A DNA stretch of 64,000 bases from Bacillus sp. 103mf (GCF_900116295.1 NZ_FPAF01000003.1:412415-476414); one strand, 5' to 3'; counted from the first letter of the stretch, positions 8,154 through 17,317 are shown. Numbers and translations are program-made. Notes: generated by a model from the sequence alone, not told the origin.

Positions 8154-8639
8154 ATGAATTTTGTAATTCGTGAGATGAAAGAAGAAGATATTCTATCTGT
8201 ACAATATGTAGCTAAAGCTTCATGGAATGATACGTATAAGGATATTATTCCGGCAGCAGTACAAGAGAAATTTTTAGGGCATGCCTATTCCCCTAACATG
8301 ATGAAGCATCGTTTACAACATTCACATTTATTTGTAGGAGAAGTAGACGGGAAAGTTGTAGGATTTGCCAATTTTTTACCAATAAAGCATCAAAATGAAG
8401 CTGAGTTAGGAGCGATATACTTATTGCCCGCATATCAAGGGAATGGTATGGGAACAGCGTTATTACGTAAAGGAATTACAACGTTAGAAGGTGTCAAGAA
8501 GATTTATATAAACGTAGAAGCAGAGAATAAAACAGGAAAAGCATTTTATACTGCAAAAGGATTTGCAGTGGTAGATGCGTTTGAAGAAGATTTTGATGGA
8601 CATACGCTGAAAACATTAAGAATGGTATTACATGTTTAA
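8154..8639 (+). CDS. GNAT-family N-acetyltransferase
   Basis: A 161-residue GNAT enzyme. The core element AELGAIYLLPAYQGNGMGTA (residues 81-100) holds beta-4 and the acetyl-CoA-binding QGNGMG loop, and NKTGKAFYTAKGF is the usual alpha-4 region. The overall layout resembles PaiA-type polyamine acetyltransferases, but no substrate residue confirms this. AGGAGGA precedes the ATG. It is followed 23 bp later by another GNAT gene on the same strand and probably cotranscribed with it. Confidence 0.85.
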   Translation: MNFVIREMKEEDILSVQYVAKASWNDTYKDIIPAAVQEKFLGHAYSPNMMKHRLQHSHLFVGEVDGKVVGFANFLPIKHQNEAELGAIYLLPAYQGNGMGTALLRKGITTLEGVKKIYINVEAENKTGKAFYTAKGFAVVDAFEEDFDGHTLKTLRMVLHV

Positions 8640-8662
8640 TAGGAGAGAGGAAAGATGTTTTT

Positions 8663-9106
8663 ATGATCCAAAGAGCAACTGAAAGTGATGTGGAAAAAAT
8701 TTTAGTTCATTCGGCTGAGTCTTTATATGAAGGAACGATGAAAACAAGTAAGTTTAGCCAAGAGAAAGTACTGGAAATTACGACGCCACTTTTAGAAAAA
8801 GGAGCATATTATCTTGTTGTTAAACAAGATAATATTTTAAAAGGATGGATATTGATTGGGAGCAATAAGGACTATTTTTCTGGAGAAGAAATAGGTTTTA
8901 TTTATGAATTGTATGTGTTGCACCCTTATCGTGGACAAGGGTTTTCACGTCAGCTTATGAGAACAGCTGTCGATGAACTTGATAAGCTGGGCTACTCAGA
9001 AATTCGTTTGAATGTATTTGCAGGGAATTTTGCGAAAGAGTTGTATAAAGAAATGGGATTTGTTGAAAGGCAAGTTGTTATGAGTTTGAGGCGTGAGAGT
9101 AAATAA
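8663..9106 (+). CDS. GNAT-family N-acetyltransferase
   Basis: A 147-residue GNAT protein with IYELYVLHPYRGQGFSRQLM (beta-4 and the RGQGFS acetyl-CoA loop) and a C-terminal NFAKELYKEMGFVERQ. It is the second gene of a likely pair with the acetyltransferase at 8154, but shares little sequence with it, so it is not a recent duplicate. AGGAGAGAGGAAAG lies upstream; a 3-codon ATG reading (ATGTTTTTATGA) overlaps the start and may act as a tiny leader. Confidence 0.8.
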   Translation: MIQRATESDVEKILVHSAESLYEGTMKTSKFSQEKVLEITTPLLEKGAYYLVVKQDNILKGWILIGSNKDYFSGEEIGFIYELYVLHPYRGQGFSRQLMRTAVDELDKLGYSEIRLNVFAGNFAKELYKEMGFVERQVVMSLRRESK

Positions 9107-9369
9107 ACTAGGAAGAAAAGTAGAATTCCGCAATAATTAGAGCCAAGAAGCATTATTTGGGTTAAGGAATAATGATAGAAAAGCATTTGAACAGGGGATA
9201 AAAGGTTATATCTAAGAAGGGTATACGTAATATATAAGTTAAAAAACGACATAAAACTTCCCCTTTCTTTAGGGAGGACGAGAGCATCATGAGATAGGAT
9301 TTAACATGAATATAATGAAGTTGCCATCAGTGGGGAATGAAGATATCCTATGCTGATGGCAGTTTCGTT
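9107..9369. other. Intergenic spacer ending in a terminator
   Basis: No open frame is supported. A hairpin at 9322-9367 (TGCCATCAG with CTGATGGCA) ends the rightward GNAT transcript and faces the convergent gene. Confidence 0.5.
9322..9367 (+). terminator. Terminator between convergent GNAT genes
   Basis: A 9-bp perfect stem TGCCATCAG/CTGATGGCA with a long loop is followed by a T-rich stretch. Confidence 0.65.
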
Positions 9370-10155
9370 TTAGCGATACATCGTCCAAGTTCCAATATCC
9401 TCAAAGCCCAAACGTTTATAAATTCGTCCAGCAGCAGGATTGCTGTAAAATAAACAAAGCGCTCTTCCTTCCGCAATAAAATTTTGAATCATTTTACTTA
9501 CGATTTGCGAAGCATACCCTTTGCCGCGGTGATTGGGATGTGTGCATACACCTACAACCATAGCGGATAATGAATTTTCAGCAGATGTAGACGCACATGC
9601 GATGATTTCTCCGTTTTTCTCTATGTAATATGTCCGGCCTGTGTTTGTTTCAATTGCTTGGCGCAGGAGTTTTCCACTATTGTCTGCCAGTTCAAATTCA
9701 GTAATTTGTTTTCGTAATTGCATAATACGATCTACGTCTAAGGCAGTTGCTATTTTTATATCCTCTTTGCTTGTATCTTTGACTAACTGTGTTTCAGCTG
9801 TACATTCACAAAAGTATGTGTGCATTTTTTTACCAAGTTTTAAGTTAGTGAGATTTTCAAACTGTTCGACAACCTCTGATTTTCCAGAGAGTTTAATATG
9901 GTCATAATTAAGAAATTGATTAATGAATGCTTCTGGCTGGAATGAATCCCCAGCATAGGCGATAAAGGAATCATGGAAACGCAATAAGACAGCGTGTAAT
10001 TCATTTTCTATTGTAAATTGCCCCCATAGTTCTTGAAAGTCTTGATCATATCCAAATGCCTCAATATCACCGATTAAGAATAAATTAAATGCAGCTTCTT
10101 TCTTTAGGAACGAAATTACTTGTTCATGATCTTGTTCTGTTAATTTGCGAATCAT
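9370..10155 (-). CDS. GNAT-family acetyltransferase, two-domain type
   Basis: A 261-residue protein with an N-terminal domain of degenerate GNAT-like character (residues 1-120) and a clear C-terminal GNAT domain: AMVVGVCTHPNHRGKGYASQ carries the acetyl-CoA loop RGKGYA, then AAGRIYKRLGFEDIGTWTMY. This is the layout of the predicted acetyltransferase group COG3393. AGGGGGAG precedes the ATG. The substrate is unknown. It is convergent with the 8154-9106 pair and divergent from gerW. Confidence 0.8.
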   Translation of the reverse strand: MIRKLTEQDHEQVISFLKKEAAFNLFLIGDIEAFGYDQDFQELWGQFTIENELHAVLLRFHDSFIAYAGDSFQPEAFINQFLNYDHIKLSGKSEVVEQFENLTNLKLGKKMHTYFCECTAETQLVKDTSKEDIKIATALDVDRIMQLRKQITEFELADNSGKLLRQAIETNTGRTYYIEKNGEIIACASTSAENSLSAMVVGVCTHPNHRGKGYASQIVSKMIQNFIAEGRALCLFYSNPAAGRIYKRLGFEDIGTWTMYR

Positions 10156-10284
10156 GTTTGCTCCCCCTTTTTTTATATTTTCTAAATATTAGTACGTATT
10201 ATTTTGAAAATCAACAAAAATGTATGTTTAGTTCACAACGTTTAGGAAAAACTAGGAAGGATATGAAAAAGGAGGTTATGAACG

Positions 10285-10710
10285 GTGGATCATCCAATTC
10301 AAGGGCTGATGAAAGCAGCTATGGAAAATTTGAAAGAAATGGTTGATGTAAATACAATTGTCGGTGAGCCTGTTCAAACAGCTGATGGCGGCATTGTATT
10401 AACTGTTTCAAAGGTAGCGTTTGGTTTTGGAGCAGGTGGATCAGATTTTTCAGCAAATGATGTACAAAAGGTACAAGGTCATCCTGCATTTGGTGGTGGT
10501 AGTGCTGGTGGAGTTTCTATTACACCGGTGGCTTTTCTTGTTGTAAATAAGGATGGCGTAAATATTCTTCATTTACAAAATGCAACGCATTTGGCAGAGA
10601 AAGTAATTGAACTTGCACCGCAAACCATTGATAAAATTCAGTCCATGTTTCAAAATAATAAAAAGCAAGACCAATCACATTATCCAAAAAATCCAGATGA
10701 AATCGCATGA
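10285..10710 (+). CDS. gerW: Spore germination/sporulation protein GerW (YtfJ)
   Basis: A 141-residue protein matching B. subtilis YtfJ/GerW almost from its first residue (DHPIQGLMKAAMENLKEMVD, then a glycine-rich FGFGAGGSDF and FGGGSAGGVS). GerW is made in the forespore and affects spore germination in B. subtilis. The start is GTG: AAAGGAGG stands 9 nt before it, and the ATG in between is out of frame. It is monocistronic with its own terminator. The glycine-rich segments are a family hallmark; the biochemical role is not established. Confidence 0.93.
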   Translation: MDHPIQGLMKAAMENLKEMVDVNTIVGEPVQTADGGIVLTVSKVAFGFGAGGSDFSANDVQKVQGHPAFGGGSAGGVSITPVAFLVVNKDGVNILHLQNATHLAEKVIELAPQTIDKIQSMFQNNKKQDQSHYPKNPDEIA

Positions 10711-10712
10711 AA

Positions 10713-10742
10713 AATGCCTGTTTATAAACAGGCATTTTTTCT
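10713..10742 (+). terminator. Terminator after gerW
   Basis: AATGCCTGTTTATAAACAGGCATT is a near-perfect palindrome followed by TTTTTT. Confidence 0.85.
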
Positions 10743-10871
10743 TGTAATGGAGATGTAATAAAACTCATAAAAATGTAAATAGTTTTTGTAGTTTTTTCTA
10801 TATTTCTAAAAATTTTCGTGATAAAATATCCTATAGTATTGAAACATATAAAACGAAGGTGGCTAGGTGCT

Positions 10872-11648
10872 TTGTCTGGAGGATCTGACCAAATCAAAAA
10901 TATGATTTATATTAATGGTAATCGTCGCAATCATTGTTTTATCACATCTGGAATTACGTTTGAGGAGTTTGCAAACAATATTCCTTCACCGCTTCATCAA
11001 ATGCTGCTTTTAAAGCATAGTTTTGAATGGACGGATTTTCATTATCATACTTTATTCGAATATGTAGAAGAAGAGAATATACATAAATTAATTTCAGCAG
11101 ATGTCGAGGAGTTTGAGGAATTTTGTTGGATTGATTTTGATGATGTAAATGACTTGGATGAATTGGCGCCAAAAGAAATTGCAGAATTGCTTTATTTGGC
11201 GCACAAAAAGGAACCGCTTGGGAAGGCTTTTTTCCCGCTTTTGAAAAATAGATTTGTTTATCTTTCTCACGATGACGGATGGTATAATAAAGTGTACTAT
11301 CGAAGAATGCAGGAATTTATTGGTATGCTTAGTAAGGTAATTCCTTATAAACTTGGCTCATTTGGAAAAAAACGATTCGCATTCTTTCAAAAATCGAAAA
11401 TTTATCCAGCAATTTCAAAAGAGGTTATTCTTGAACTTCTGCCATTTATGGAAGATGGCTTATACTTAGATTTAGCCGGAAAAATAGAATCAAGACGCGG
11501 TTTAGAGATTCCTGTTTATGTCATCGGTTCGTATGAAAGTACAAATGAAGTCTTAGATGGTTTAGAAGATTTGAAAAGTGAAGCTTCTAAAACAGGATGG
11601 CTTATCTTTGATAAGAAAGAGCAAGAGTGGCAGTGGATAATGGATTAA
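10872..11648 (+). CDS. Uncharacterised protein, Asp/Glu-rich N-terminal half
   Basis: I do not recognise this 258-residue soluble protein. The N-terminal half is acidic and aromatic (FEWTDFHYHTLFEYVEEENI; ISADVEEFEEFCWIDFDDVN). The centre has a basic patch (GSFGKKRFAFFQKSK), and the C-terminus is again mixed, ending WQWIMD. No signal peptide or membrane segment is seen. The start is uncertain: TTG at 10872 follows AAGGTGG by 9 nt, whereas the first ATG (10902) has no well-spaced site. A terminator at 11652-11683 follows directly. Confidence 0.7.
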   Translation: MSGGSDQIKNMIYINGNRRNHCFITSGITFEEFANNIPSPLHQMLLLKHSFEWTDFHYHTLFEYVEEENIHKLISADVEEFEEFCWIDFDDVNDLDELAPKEIAELLYLAHKKEPLGKAFFPLLKNRFVYLSHDDGWYNKVYYRRMQEFIGMLSKVIPYKLGSFGKKRFAFFQKSKIYPAISKEVILELLPFMEDGLYLDLAGKIESRRGLEIPVYVIGSYESTNEVLDGLEDLKSEASKTGWLIFDKKEQEWQWIMD

Positions 11649-11651
11649 GAG

Positions 11652-11683
11652 AACTTGACGATATGAGTCAAGTTTTCTTTTTT
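11652..11683 (+). terminator. Terminator before the 11697 gene
   Basis: Stem AACTTGAC/GTCAAGTT with a 7-nt loop and a T-rich tail that runs straight into the next gene's ribosome binding site (GAAAGGAG). Confidence 0.75.
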
Positions 11684-11696
11684 GAAAGGAGATAAA

Positions 11697-12017
11697 ATGG
11701 AGAAGAATTTTATTATAGTAGGTATTAGTAGTATTATACTTGTCGCAATCATGCTATTAACATGTCCGAAAGAAGCGGATTTTCAAAAGCATTTAGAAGA
11801 CAAATATTCAATTGTGTGTAATGAAGTAGATTTTAATTGTACGCAGAAAAAAGATCAAAAAGAAGAGAAAATGGAGTTTGTTAGTAAGGATGTTCGAAAC
11901 GGCGTATTTTTTATAAAGATAGAGCAGACGTTTCAAACAGAAACAGAGATAAAGAAGACGTATAGCGCTGTTGGGATATTCGGCATGTTTCTCTTTTCCT
12001 CTGAAAAGACTTTCTAA
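11697..12017 (+). CDS. Small membrane-anchored protein of unknown function
   Basis: A 106-residue protein with one N-terminal membrane segment (residues 4-21), then CPKEADFQKHLEDKYSIVCN and a polar domain with three cysteines, likely outside the membrane. There is no lipobox spacing that I would trust. The layout resembles small proteins with an N-terminal anchor followed by a short P-x-E-x-D/F motif, but I cannot name the family. The ATG at 11697 follows AAGGAGA. A small hairpin at 12004-12039 with a T tract terminates it. Confidence 0.7.
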   Translation: MEKNFIIVGISSIILVAIMLLTCPKEADFQKHLEDKYSIVCNEVDFNCTQKKDQKEEKMEFVSKDVRNGVFFIKIEQTFQTETEIKKTYSAVGIFGMFLFSSEKTF

Positions 12018-12039
12018 AATGTAGAAGGTCTTTTTTTTG
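12004..12039 (+). terminator. Terminator after the 11697 gene
   Basis: An imperfect AAAGACTTT/AAGGTCTTT stem overlapping the stop codon is followed by eight T residues. Confidence 0.65.
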
Positions 12040-12086
12040 TACTCTCTTTCATATAGTTAGGATAAGACAAGCTTAGGGAGGGAGTT

Positions 12087-12299
12087 ATGGTGAATAAGAT
12101 TTGCATGGTTTGCGGGGGTGAAGATTTTTTTTCGTCCACCTTATATGCTCGTACAAAACAAGACTGGGCATATGCACCGAATATGTATCGCTTTGAAAAA
12201 GTATTTATTGAACAGCGAGATGAGGAGAATTATCCAGTGTTTCAAGAAATTACTGCTTATCATTGTAGTAGCTGCGGTTATGTGATGTTATTTCGTTAA
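12087..12299 (+). CDS. Small zinc-ribbon protein
   Basis: A 70-residue protein with two CxxC knuckles, CMVCGG near residue 6 and CSSCGY near residue 62, separated by ~52 residues. This is a zinc-ribbon arrangement that usually binds nucleic acid or protein. The ATG follows AGGGAGGGAG. No close functional assignment can be made. Two back-to-back hairpins (12316-12343 and 12348-12381) follow. Confidence 0.75.
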   Translation: MVNKICMVCGGEDFFSSTLYARTKQDWAYAPNMYRFEKVFIEQRDEENYPVFQEITAYHCSSCGYVMLFR

Positions 12300-12315
12300 T
12301 ATGCACCTGGCGCAT

Positions 12316-12385
12316 AAGGGATGTAACAATTGTTGCATCCCTTACATAAGAAAAAGGAGTGACAGATTCACTCCTTTTTCTTGGT
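12316..12385. terminator. Two adjacent terminator hairpins between convergent genes
   Basis: AAGGGATGTAACA pairs with TGTTGCATCCCTT at 12316-12343. AAGAAAAAGGAGTGA pairs with TCACTCCTTTTTCTT at 12348-12381. The A-rich 5' arm and T-rich 3' arm of the second make it bidirectional. Confidence 0.85.
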
Positions 12386-12416
12386 GTGTAAATAGTTTGT
12401 ATCAAACAAGTGTTTT

Positions 12417-12755
12417 TTAAAGTGCTGATAAGAAGAACGGATATAATAAACTAAACAGTAAAGAAAATCCTCCAAAACCAATGGCTGTATATCCGAGTGT
12501 TTTTGCTTCGTAATGAACAGCAAGAAGTCCAATTAAAATGGAAAGCGATCCAAGTGTAATGGGATAGAAAGCAATTGAAAATAAGGAGAGAAATAATGCA
12601 ACGTATCCAACAATGTTACCGATGTCCGTCCGCTCTTCTTCTTTATGAATTTCTTTACGACGACGTCTAATTGGAAGTCGCTGAGGGGTAATTTCTATTG
12701 CATATTCTTCCTGTTTTTCTCCGCTTTTTAGATGATGTGTTCGTTTTTTCGGCAA
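12417..12755 (-). CDS. DUF4190-like small membrane protein
   Basis: A 112-residue protein with a strongly basic cytoplasmic N-terminus (PIRRRRKEIHKEEER at 28-42), followed by two or three membrane segments from residue 47 to the end, with glycine-rich packing (YTAIGFGGFSLLFSLLYPF). This resembles DUF4190-type proteins. The start is TTG at 12755, seven bases after AGAGAGGG; no ATG is available. No partner gene is adjacent, and the function is unknown. Confidence 0.7.
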   Translation of the reverse strand: MPKKRTHHLKSGEKQEEYAIEITPQRLPIRRRRKEIHKEEERTDIGNIVGYVALFLSLFSIAFYPITLGSLSILIGLLAVHYEAKTLGYTAIGFGGFSLLFSLLYPFFLSAL

Positions 12756-12969
12756 GGAATGTCCCTCTCTTTCGAATTAGGGTATGCTTAGTATTTTTTA
12801 TTAAATAAGAAAACATGCTTATTATTTATATACAACTAAAGAAAAAAATGGAGAAACAATTATCTGTTGCTATATTATCCATCTCTTCTTAAGAATAAAC
12901 AGGAAAAATGTAAAATGGTGTAGAATGACTTTTACATAGATGTAAAATGGAAAGGTGGGAGAAAAAATA

Positions 12970-13647
12970 ATGAAGTTTAATTGGCATGAAGCAGCGCAGC
13001 AAAAATGGGATGATAATGCGGATTTCTGGAGTCAAAATAGTCAAGAAATGTGGGATAATGGTAGCCGCAGTACAATTATTCCGTTTTTTCAAAAATATAT
13101 ACGAAGCGGAGAAACCGTTCTTGATGTAGGGTGCGGGGATGGATATGGTACATACAAACTAAGTAAAGCTGGTTACAAAGCTTGTGGTGTCGACTTATCG
13201 GAGCAAATGATTGAAAAAGGGAAAAGTCGAGGTGAACATTCTAATTTATCATTTATAGTGGGTGATCTTACTTCGTTGCCGTTTCAAGATGGGGAGTTTG
13301 CCTCCGTGTTAGCGGTAAATTCATTAGAATGGACCGAAGCACCTCTTGAAGCGTTGCAAGAAATAAAGAGAGTGTTAGGAAAAGAAGGTTTTGCCTGTAT
13401 TGCTATTTTAGGACCAACTGCAAAACCACGTGAGAATAGCTATCCACGTTTATATGGGGAAAATGTCGTTTGTAACACAATGATGCCATGGGAGTTTCAA
13501 AAACTTGCACAGGAGCAGGGGTTATATTTGGTAGATGGAATGGGAGTATATAAACGAGGGGTAAACGAAAAGATGATTGGACAACTTCCGCTTGAATTGC
13601 AGCAAGCTTTAACATTTATGTGGGTATTTATGTTTCAAAAGAAGTAA
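12970..13647 (+). CDS. Class I SAM-dependent methyltransferase
   Basis: A 225-residue protein with the class I Rossmann motifs: motif I VLDVGCGDGYG near residue 51, the acidic residue ending beta-2 in ACGVDLSEQM, and motif IV-like LAVNSLEWTE. This is the methyltransferase-11 type. Such proteins transfer methyl from S-adenosylmethionine to small molecules or cofactors; the acceptor is not evident. I prefer the ATG at 12970 over a GTG five codons upstream, because the GTG sits inside the GGTGGGAG ribosome binding site. fhs follows about 130 bp downstream. Confidence 0.85.
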   Translation: MKFNWHEAAQQKWDDNADFWSQNSQEMWDNGSRSTIIPFFQKYIRSGETVLDVGCGDGYGTYKLSKAGYKACGVDLSEQMIEKGKSRGEHSNLSFIVGDLTSLPFQDGEFASVLAVNSLEWTEAPLEALQEIKRVLGKEGFACIAILGPTAKPRENSYPRLYGENVVCNTMMPWEFQKLAQEQGLYLVDGMGVYKRGVNEKMIGQLPLELQQALTFMWVFMFQKK

Positions 13648-13776
13648 CTTTTCTTGCTACTAATGGGCAATAATCCTCACGGATAGAAGTTTTATTGTAA
13701 AGGTGGATTATAAGTGCAGAAAATACAAAAAACTGATACAATATTTTCAGAAACAATTAAAGGGGGACTAGGGAAT

Positions 13777-15465
13777 ATGGCAGCAACTACTACAGTAAAA
13801 TCTGATATTGAAATTGCACAAGAAGCAAGTATGAAGAAAATTCAAGAGATTGCAGCAGAATTAAACATTTTAGAAGAAGAATTAGAGCCGTACGGTCATT
13901 ATAAAGGGAAACTATCTCTTGATATTTTTAAGCGCTTACAAGGAGAAGAAGATGGAAAAGTTGTACTAGTTACAGCGATTAACCCTACTCCAGCAGGGGA
14001 AGGGAAATCAACGGTAACAGTTGGTTTAGGACAAGCGTTTAATAAAATCGGTAAAAAAGCAGTGATTGCGCTTCGTGAACCATCTCTTGGACCAACTATG
14101 GGATTAAAAGGCGGTGCAGCAGGCGGAGGTTACTCGCAAGTTGTACCAATGGAAGATATTAATCTTCACTTTACAGGTGACATTCATGCGATTACAACTG
14201 CAAATAATGCACTTGCAGCATTTATTGACAATCACATTCAACAAGGAAATGATTTGCGTATCGATACGCGTAAAATCGTATGGAAACGTTGTGTAGATTT
14301 AAATGATCGTGCACTTCGCAATGTTGTAATCGGCCTTGGCGGACCAGTGCAAGGTGTGCCGCGTGAAGACGGCTTTGATATTACAGTTGCATCTGAAATT
14401 ATGGCTGTATTCTGCTTAGCGACAGATGTACAAGACTTAAAAGGACGTTTAGCACGTATTGTTGTAGCTTATAACATGGATAACGAACCTGTAACAGTAA
14501 AAGATTTAGGTGTAGAAGGTGCATTAACACTGTTATTGAAAGATGCGTTAAAACCAAATTTAGTACAAACGTTAGAAAATACACCAGCAATCATTCATGG
14601 CGGCCCATTTGCTAACATTGCACACGGCTGTAACAGTGTAATCGCAACGAAAATGGCAGCAAAATTAGGTGATTATGTGATTACGGAATCTGGCTTTGGT
14701 GCGGATTTAGGTGCTGAGAAATTCTTAGATATTAAAGCACGTGCAGCAGGAATCAAACCAGAAGCAGTTGTTATTGTTGCAACAATTCGTGCCCTTAAAA
14801 TGCATGGCGGCGTAGCGAAAGATGGATTAAAAGAAGAGAATGTTGATGCGTTAGCAAAAGGTATGGAAAACTTACAAAAACATGTTGAAACAATTCAAGC
14901 ATTCGGTGTTCCATTTGTTATCGCAATTAACAAGTTCATTACAGATACGGATAAAGAAGTTGTATACTTACAAGAGTGGTGCAATGAGCGCGGTTATGAA
15001 GTATCTTTAACGGAAGTATGGGAAAAAGGCGGTCAAGGCGGTGTTGACCTGGCAGAGAAAGTATTAAAAGTAATTGAAAAAGGTGAGAATACATACGCAC
15101 CTTTATATGATTTAGAGCTTCCGTTAGAAGAGAAAATTCGTACAATTGCTCAAAAGGTATACGGTGCAAAAGATATTGAATTTGCGCCAAAAGCTCGCAA
15201 ACAATTAACGCAATTTGCTGCAGAAGGTTGGGGTAACTTACCAATTTGTATGGCAAAAACACAGTATTCTCTTTCTGATGATCCAACAAAACTAGGACGT
15301 CCATCTGACTTTATTGTGACAATTCGAGAATTTAAACCATCTATTGGTGCTGGCTTTATCGTTGCATTAACAGGAACAATGTTAACAATGCCAGGCCTTC
15401 CAAAGAAACCAGCTGCTTTGCAAATGGACGTAAATGAAGATGGAAAAGCAGTAGGTTTATTCTAA
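13777..15465 (+). CDS. fhs: Formate--tetrahydrofolate ligase
   Basis: A 562-residue cytoplasmic enzyme that makes 10-formyl-tetrahydrofolate from formate, tetrahydrofolate and ATP, feeding purine and formyl-methionine synthesis. The P-loop [14 protein letters not shown] lies near residue 70, followed by the [20 protein letters not shown] segment characteristic of the family. Length is normal. The ATG at 13777 follows AAAGGGGG; a GTG 21 codons upstream is in frame but would add an unrelated extension. Transcription ends at a strong hairpin at 15515-15545. B. subtilis lacks this gene and B. cereus group strains carry it (from memory). Confidence 0.96.
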   Translation: MAATTTVKSDIEIAQEASMKKIQEIAAELNILEEELEPYGHYKGKLSLDIFKRLQGEEDGKVVLVTAINPTPAGEGKSTVTVGLGQAFNKIGKKAVIALREPSLGPTMGLKGGAAGGGYSQVVPMEDINLHFTGDIHAITTANNALAAFIDNHIQQGNDLRIDTRKIVWKRCVDLNDRALRNVVIGLGGPVQGVPREDGFDITVASEIMAVFCLATDVQDLKGRLARIVVAYNMDNEPVTVKDLGVEGALTLLLKDALKPNLVQTLENTPAIIHGGPFANIAHGCNSVIATKMAAKLGDYVITESGFGADLGAEKFLDIKARAAGIKPEAVVIVATIRALKMHGGVAKDGLKEENVDALAKGMENLQKHVETIQAFGVPFVIAINKFITDTDKEVVYLQEWCNERGYEVSLTEVWEKGGQGGVDLAEKVLKVIEKGENTYAPLYDLELPLEEKIRTIAQKVYGAKDIEFAPKARKQLTQFAAEGWGNLPICMAKTQYSLSDDPTKLGRPSDFIVTIREFKPSIGAGFIVALTGTMLTMPGLPKKPAALQMDVNEDGKAVGLF

Positions 15466-15514
15466 AAGGTTGTATTTCTTCTCTTTTATCGGTAAACTAT
15501 ACGTACATCATACG

Positions 15515-15545
15515 GCGCCTTTCGATGGAAAGGCGCTTGTTTTTT
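15515..15545 (+). terminator. Terminator after fhs
   Basis: GCGCCTTTC pairs perfectly with GAAAGGCGC across a 4-nt loop, followed by TTGTTTTTT. Confidence 0.9.
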
Positions 15546-15555
15546 GGAGGAATAT

Positions 15556-16083
15556 ATGTTTGATCCAACTGTTTTTGAAAATTTAAAAGTTGTCGTTGAA
15601 GGAGCTGTATATGATTTTGATTTACATGCTGATATCGTTGTAACGAATCGAAAGGATATAATGGATCTGGCATCATTTAGTCGTACGTATACCATTTCGT
15701 TTCAGCTCACAGAATATATAGAGCCATTAGTGGAAGCGACTTTTTTATTATCAGTTGATGCAAAGAATTTATCAGGTGAGATATTAGCGGTACCAAATTT
15801 TGTTCCTGGCTGTGAAATGAAACTTTTCTTTGAATTTTCTATGGGGCATCCAGAAAAAGATTGCCAAGAAATCGAAGCGTTGCTACAATCCATATGGGGA
15901 AAAGAACGAATGATTACGCAGCAAATTTCATACGAATATAATAAGCAAGCGATTTCATATCATAATAAAGTAGACATCTTATTTCAAAAAGCGATTACAG
16001 AAGATCATGTCGATGACTTAGTAACTGTTATTTCTCATATGATAGAAACGATGCGAATAATACAACAATTTCTTCAAAAATAG
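15556..16083 (+). CDS. Uncharacterised cytoplasmic protein
   Basis: A 175-residue acidic protein without signal or membrane segments. The first 100 residues look like beta-rich sequence (VVVEGAVYDFDLHADIVVTN), the last 75 helical. I do not recognise the family. GGAGG stands 6 nt before the ATG at 15556. It lies 19 bp upstream of the DEAD-box helicase gene on the same strand with no terminator between, so the two are probably cotranscribed. Confidence 0.7.
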   Translation: MFDPTVFENLKVVVEGAVYDFDLHADIVVTNRKDIMDLASFSRTYTISFQLTEYIEPLVEATFLLSVDAKNLSGEILAVPNFVPGCEMKLFFEFSMGHPEKDCQEIEALLQSIWGKERMITQQISYEYNKQAISYHNKVDILFQKAITEDHVDDLVTVISHMIETMRIIQQFLQK

Positions 16084-16102
16084 AGATAAAGGAGAAAAAG
16101 AA

Positions 16103-17272
16103 ATGATAAAAGAAATGCAACCATTTTTGCAACAAGCTTGGGAGAAGGCTGGTTTTAAAGAGTTTACTGAAATTCAAAAGCAAGCTATTCCAACGATTTT
16201 AGAAGGACAAGACGTTATTGCTGAATCTCCAACAGGAACAGGTAAAACATTAGCGTATTTATTACCACTTTTACATAAAATTAACCCTGAAGTGAAACAA
16301 CCTCAAGTGGTCATTTTAGCACCAACGCGTGAACTTGTGATGCAAATTCATGAAGAAGTACAAAAGTTTACGGCAGGTACTGAGATTTCAGGTGCATCTT
16401 TAATTGGCGGTGCAGATATTAAGCGTCAAGTAGAGAAGCTAAAGAAACATCCACGAGTAATCGTTGGGTCACCTGGACGTATTTTAGAACTAATCCGTAT
16501 GAAGAAATTGAAAATGCATGAAGTGAAAACGATTGTATTTGATGAGTTTGATCAAATTGTAAAACAAAAGATGATTGATGCCGTGGCCGATGTAATTAAA
16601 TCGACAATGCGTGATCGTCAAGTCGTATTTTTCTCGGCAACAATGACAAAAGATGCAGAAGAAGTAGCACGTGATTTTGCAGTTCAGCCGCAATTTATTC
16701 GTGTGAAACGAACAGAAACGAAGAGTCTTGTTGAACATACGTATATCGTTTGTGAACGCCGGGAAAAAAATGATTTTGTTCGTAAAGTTATGCATACTGG
16801 TGATGTAAAAGCAGTTGCTTTCTTAAATGATCCGTTCCGTTTAGATGAAATTGCTGAGAAATTGAAATTCCGTAAGATGAAAGCAGCGGCTCTTCATGCG
16901 GAAGCGAGCAAACAAGAACGTGAAGCAACAATGCGTGCATTCCGTCAAGGCAAAGTAGAGATTTTATTAGCAACAGATATCGCAGCGCGTGGATTAGATA
17001 TTGATGACTTAACACACGTTATTCATTTAGAATTGCCAGATACGCTGGATCAATATATTCATCGTTCAGGACGTACAGGACGTATGGGGAAAGAAGGAAC
17101 GGTCATTTCACTTGTGACACCACAAGAAGAGAAGAAGTTACTTCAATTTGCGAAGAAGCTAGGTATTCAGTTCAAGAAACAAGAAATGTTTAAAGGATCG
17201 TTTGTTGAATCGAAACCGAAAGCTCCAAAGAAAAAGAAACCAGCATTCACTGGAAAGAAAAAGCCTAGATAA
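16103..17272 (+). CDS. DEAD-box ATP-dependent RNA helicase (YfmL-like), motif II reads DEFD
   Basis: A 389-residue helicase core with a short basic tail (KAPKKKKPAFTGKKKPR). Q-motif FTEIQKQAI near residue 21, motif I SPTGTGKT, Ia PTRELV, motif II FDEFDQ, motif III SATM, motif V ATDIAARGLDI and motif VI HRSGRTGR are all present. The third residue of the DEAD box is Phe, which departs from the canonical Ala while keeping the catalytic Asp-Glu and the last Asp. Size and lack of long appendages match B. subtilis YfmL, implicated in ribosome assembly and cold growth. It is probably cotranscribed with the gene before it. Confidence 0.92.
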   Translation: MIKEMQPFLQQAWEKAGFKEFTEIQKQAIPTILEGQDVIAESPTGTGKTLAYLLPLLHKINPEVKQPQVVILAPTRELVMQIHEEVQKFTAGTEISGASLIGGADIKRQVEKLKKHPRVIVGSPGRILELIRMKKLKMHEVKTIVFDEFDQIVKQKMIDAVADVIKSTMRDRQVVFFSATMTKDAEEVARDFAVQPQFIRVKRTETKSLVEHTYIVCERREKNDFVRKVMHTGDVKAVAFLNDPFRLDEIAEKLKFRKMKAAALHAEASKQEREATMRAFRQGKVEILLATDIAARGLDIDDLTHVIHLELPDTLDQYIHRSGRTGRMGKEGTVISLVTPQEEKKLLQFAKKLGIQFKKQEMFKGSFVESKPKAPKKKKPAFTGKKKPR

Positions 17273-17277
17273 ATGGG

Positions 17278-17317
17278 AAAAGCCGTAGCTGCGAATATGA
17301 TGTAGCCACGGCTTTTC
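17278..17317 (+). terminator. Terminator after the helicase gene
   Basis: AAAAGCCGT and AGCT on one side pair with AGC and ACGGCTTTT on the other. The T run continues into the TTTAT target repeat of the bcr1 element. Confidence 0.75.

Noticed and set aside
13650-13776. Possible folate or purine riboswitch upstream of fhs
   Set aside because: I looked for ZTP, THF and purine riboswitch cores and saw no matching conserved blocks or terminator pairing.
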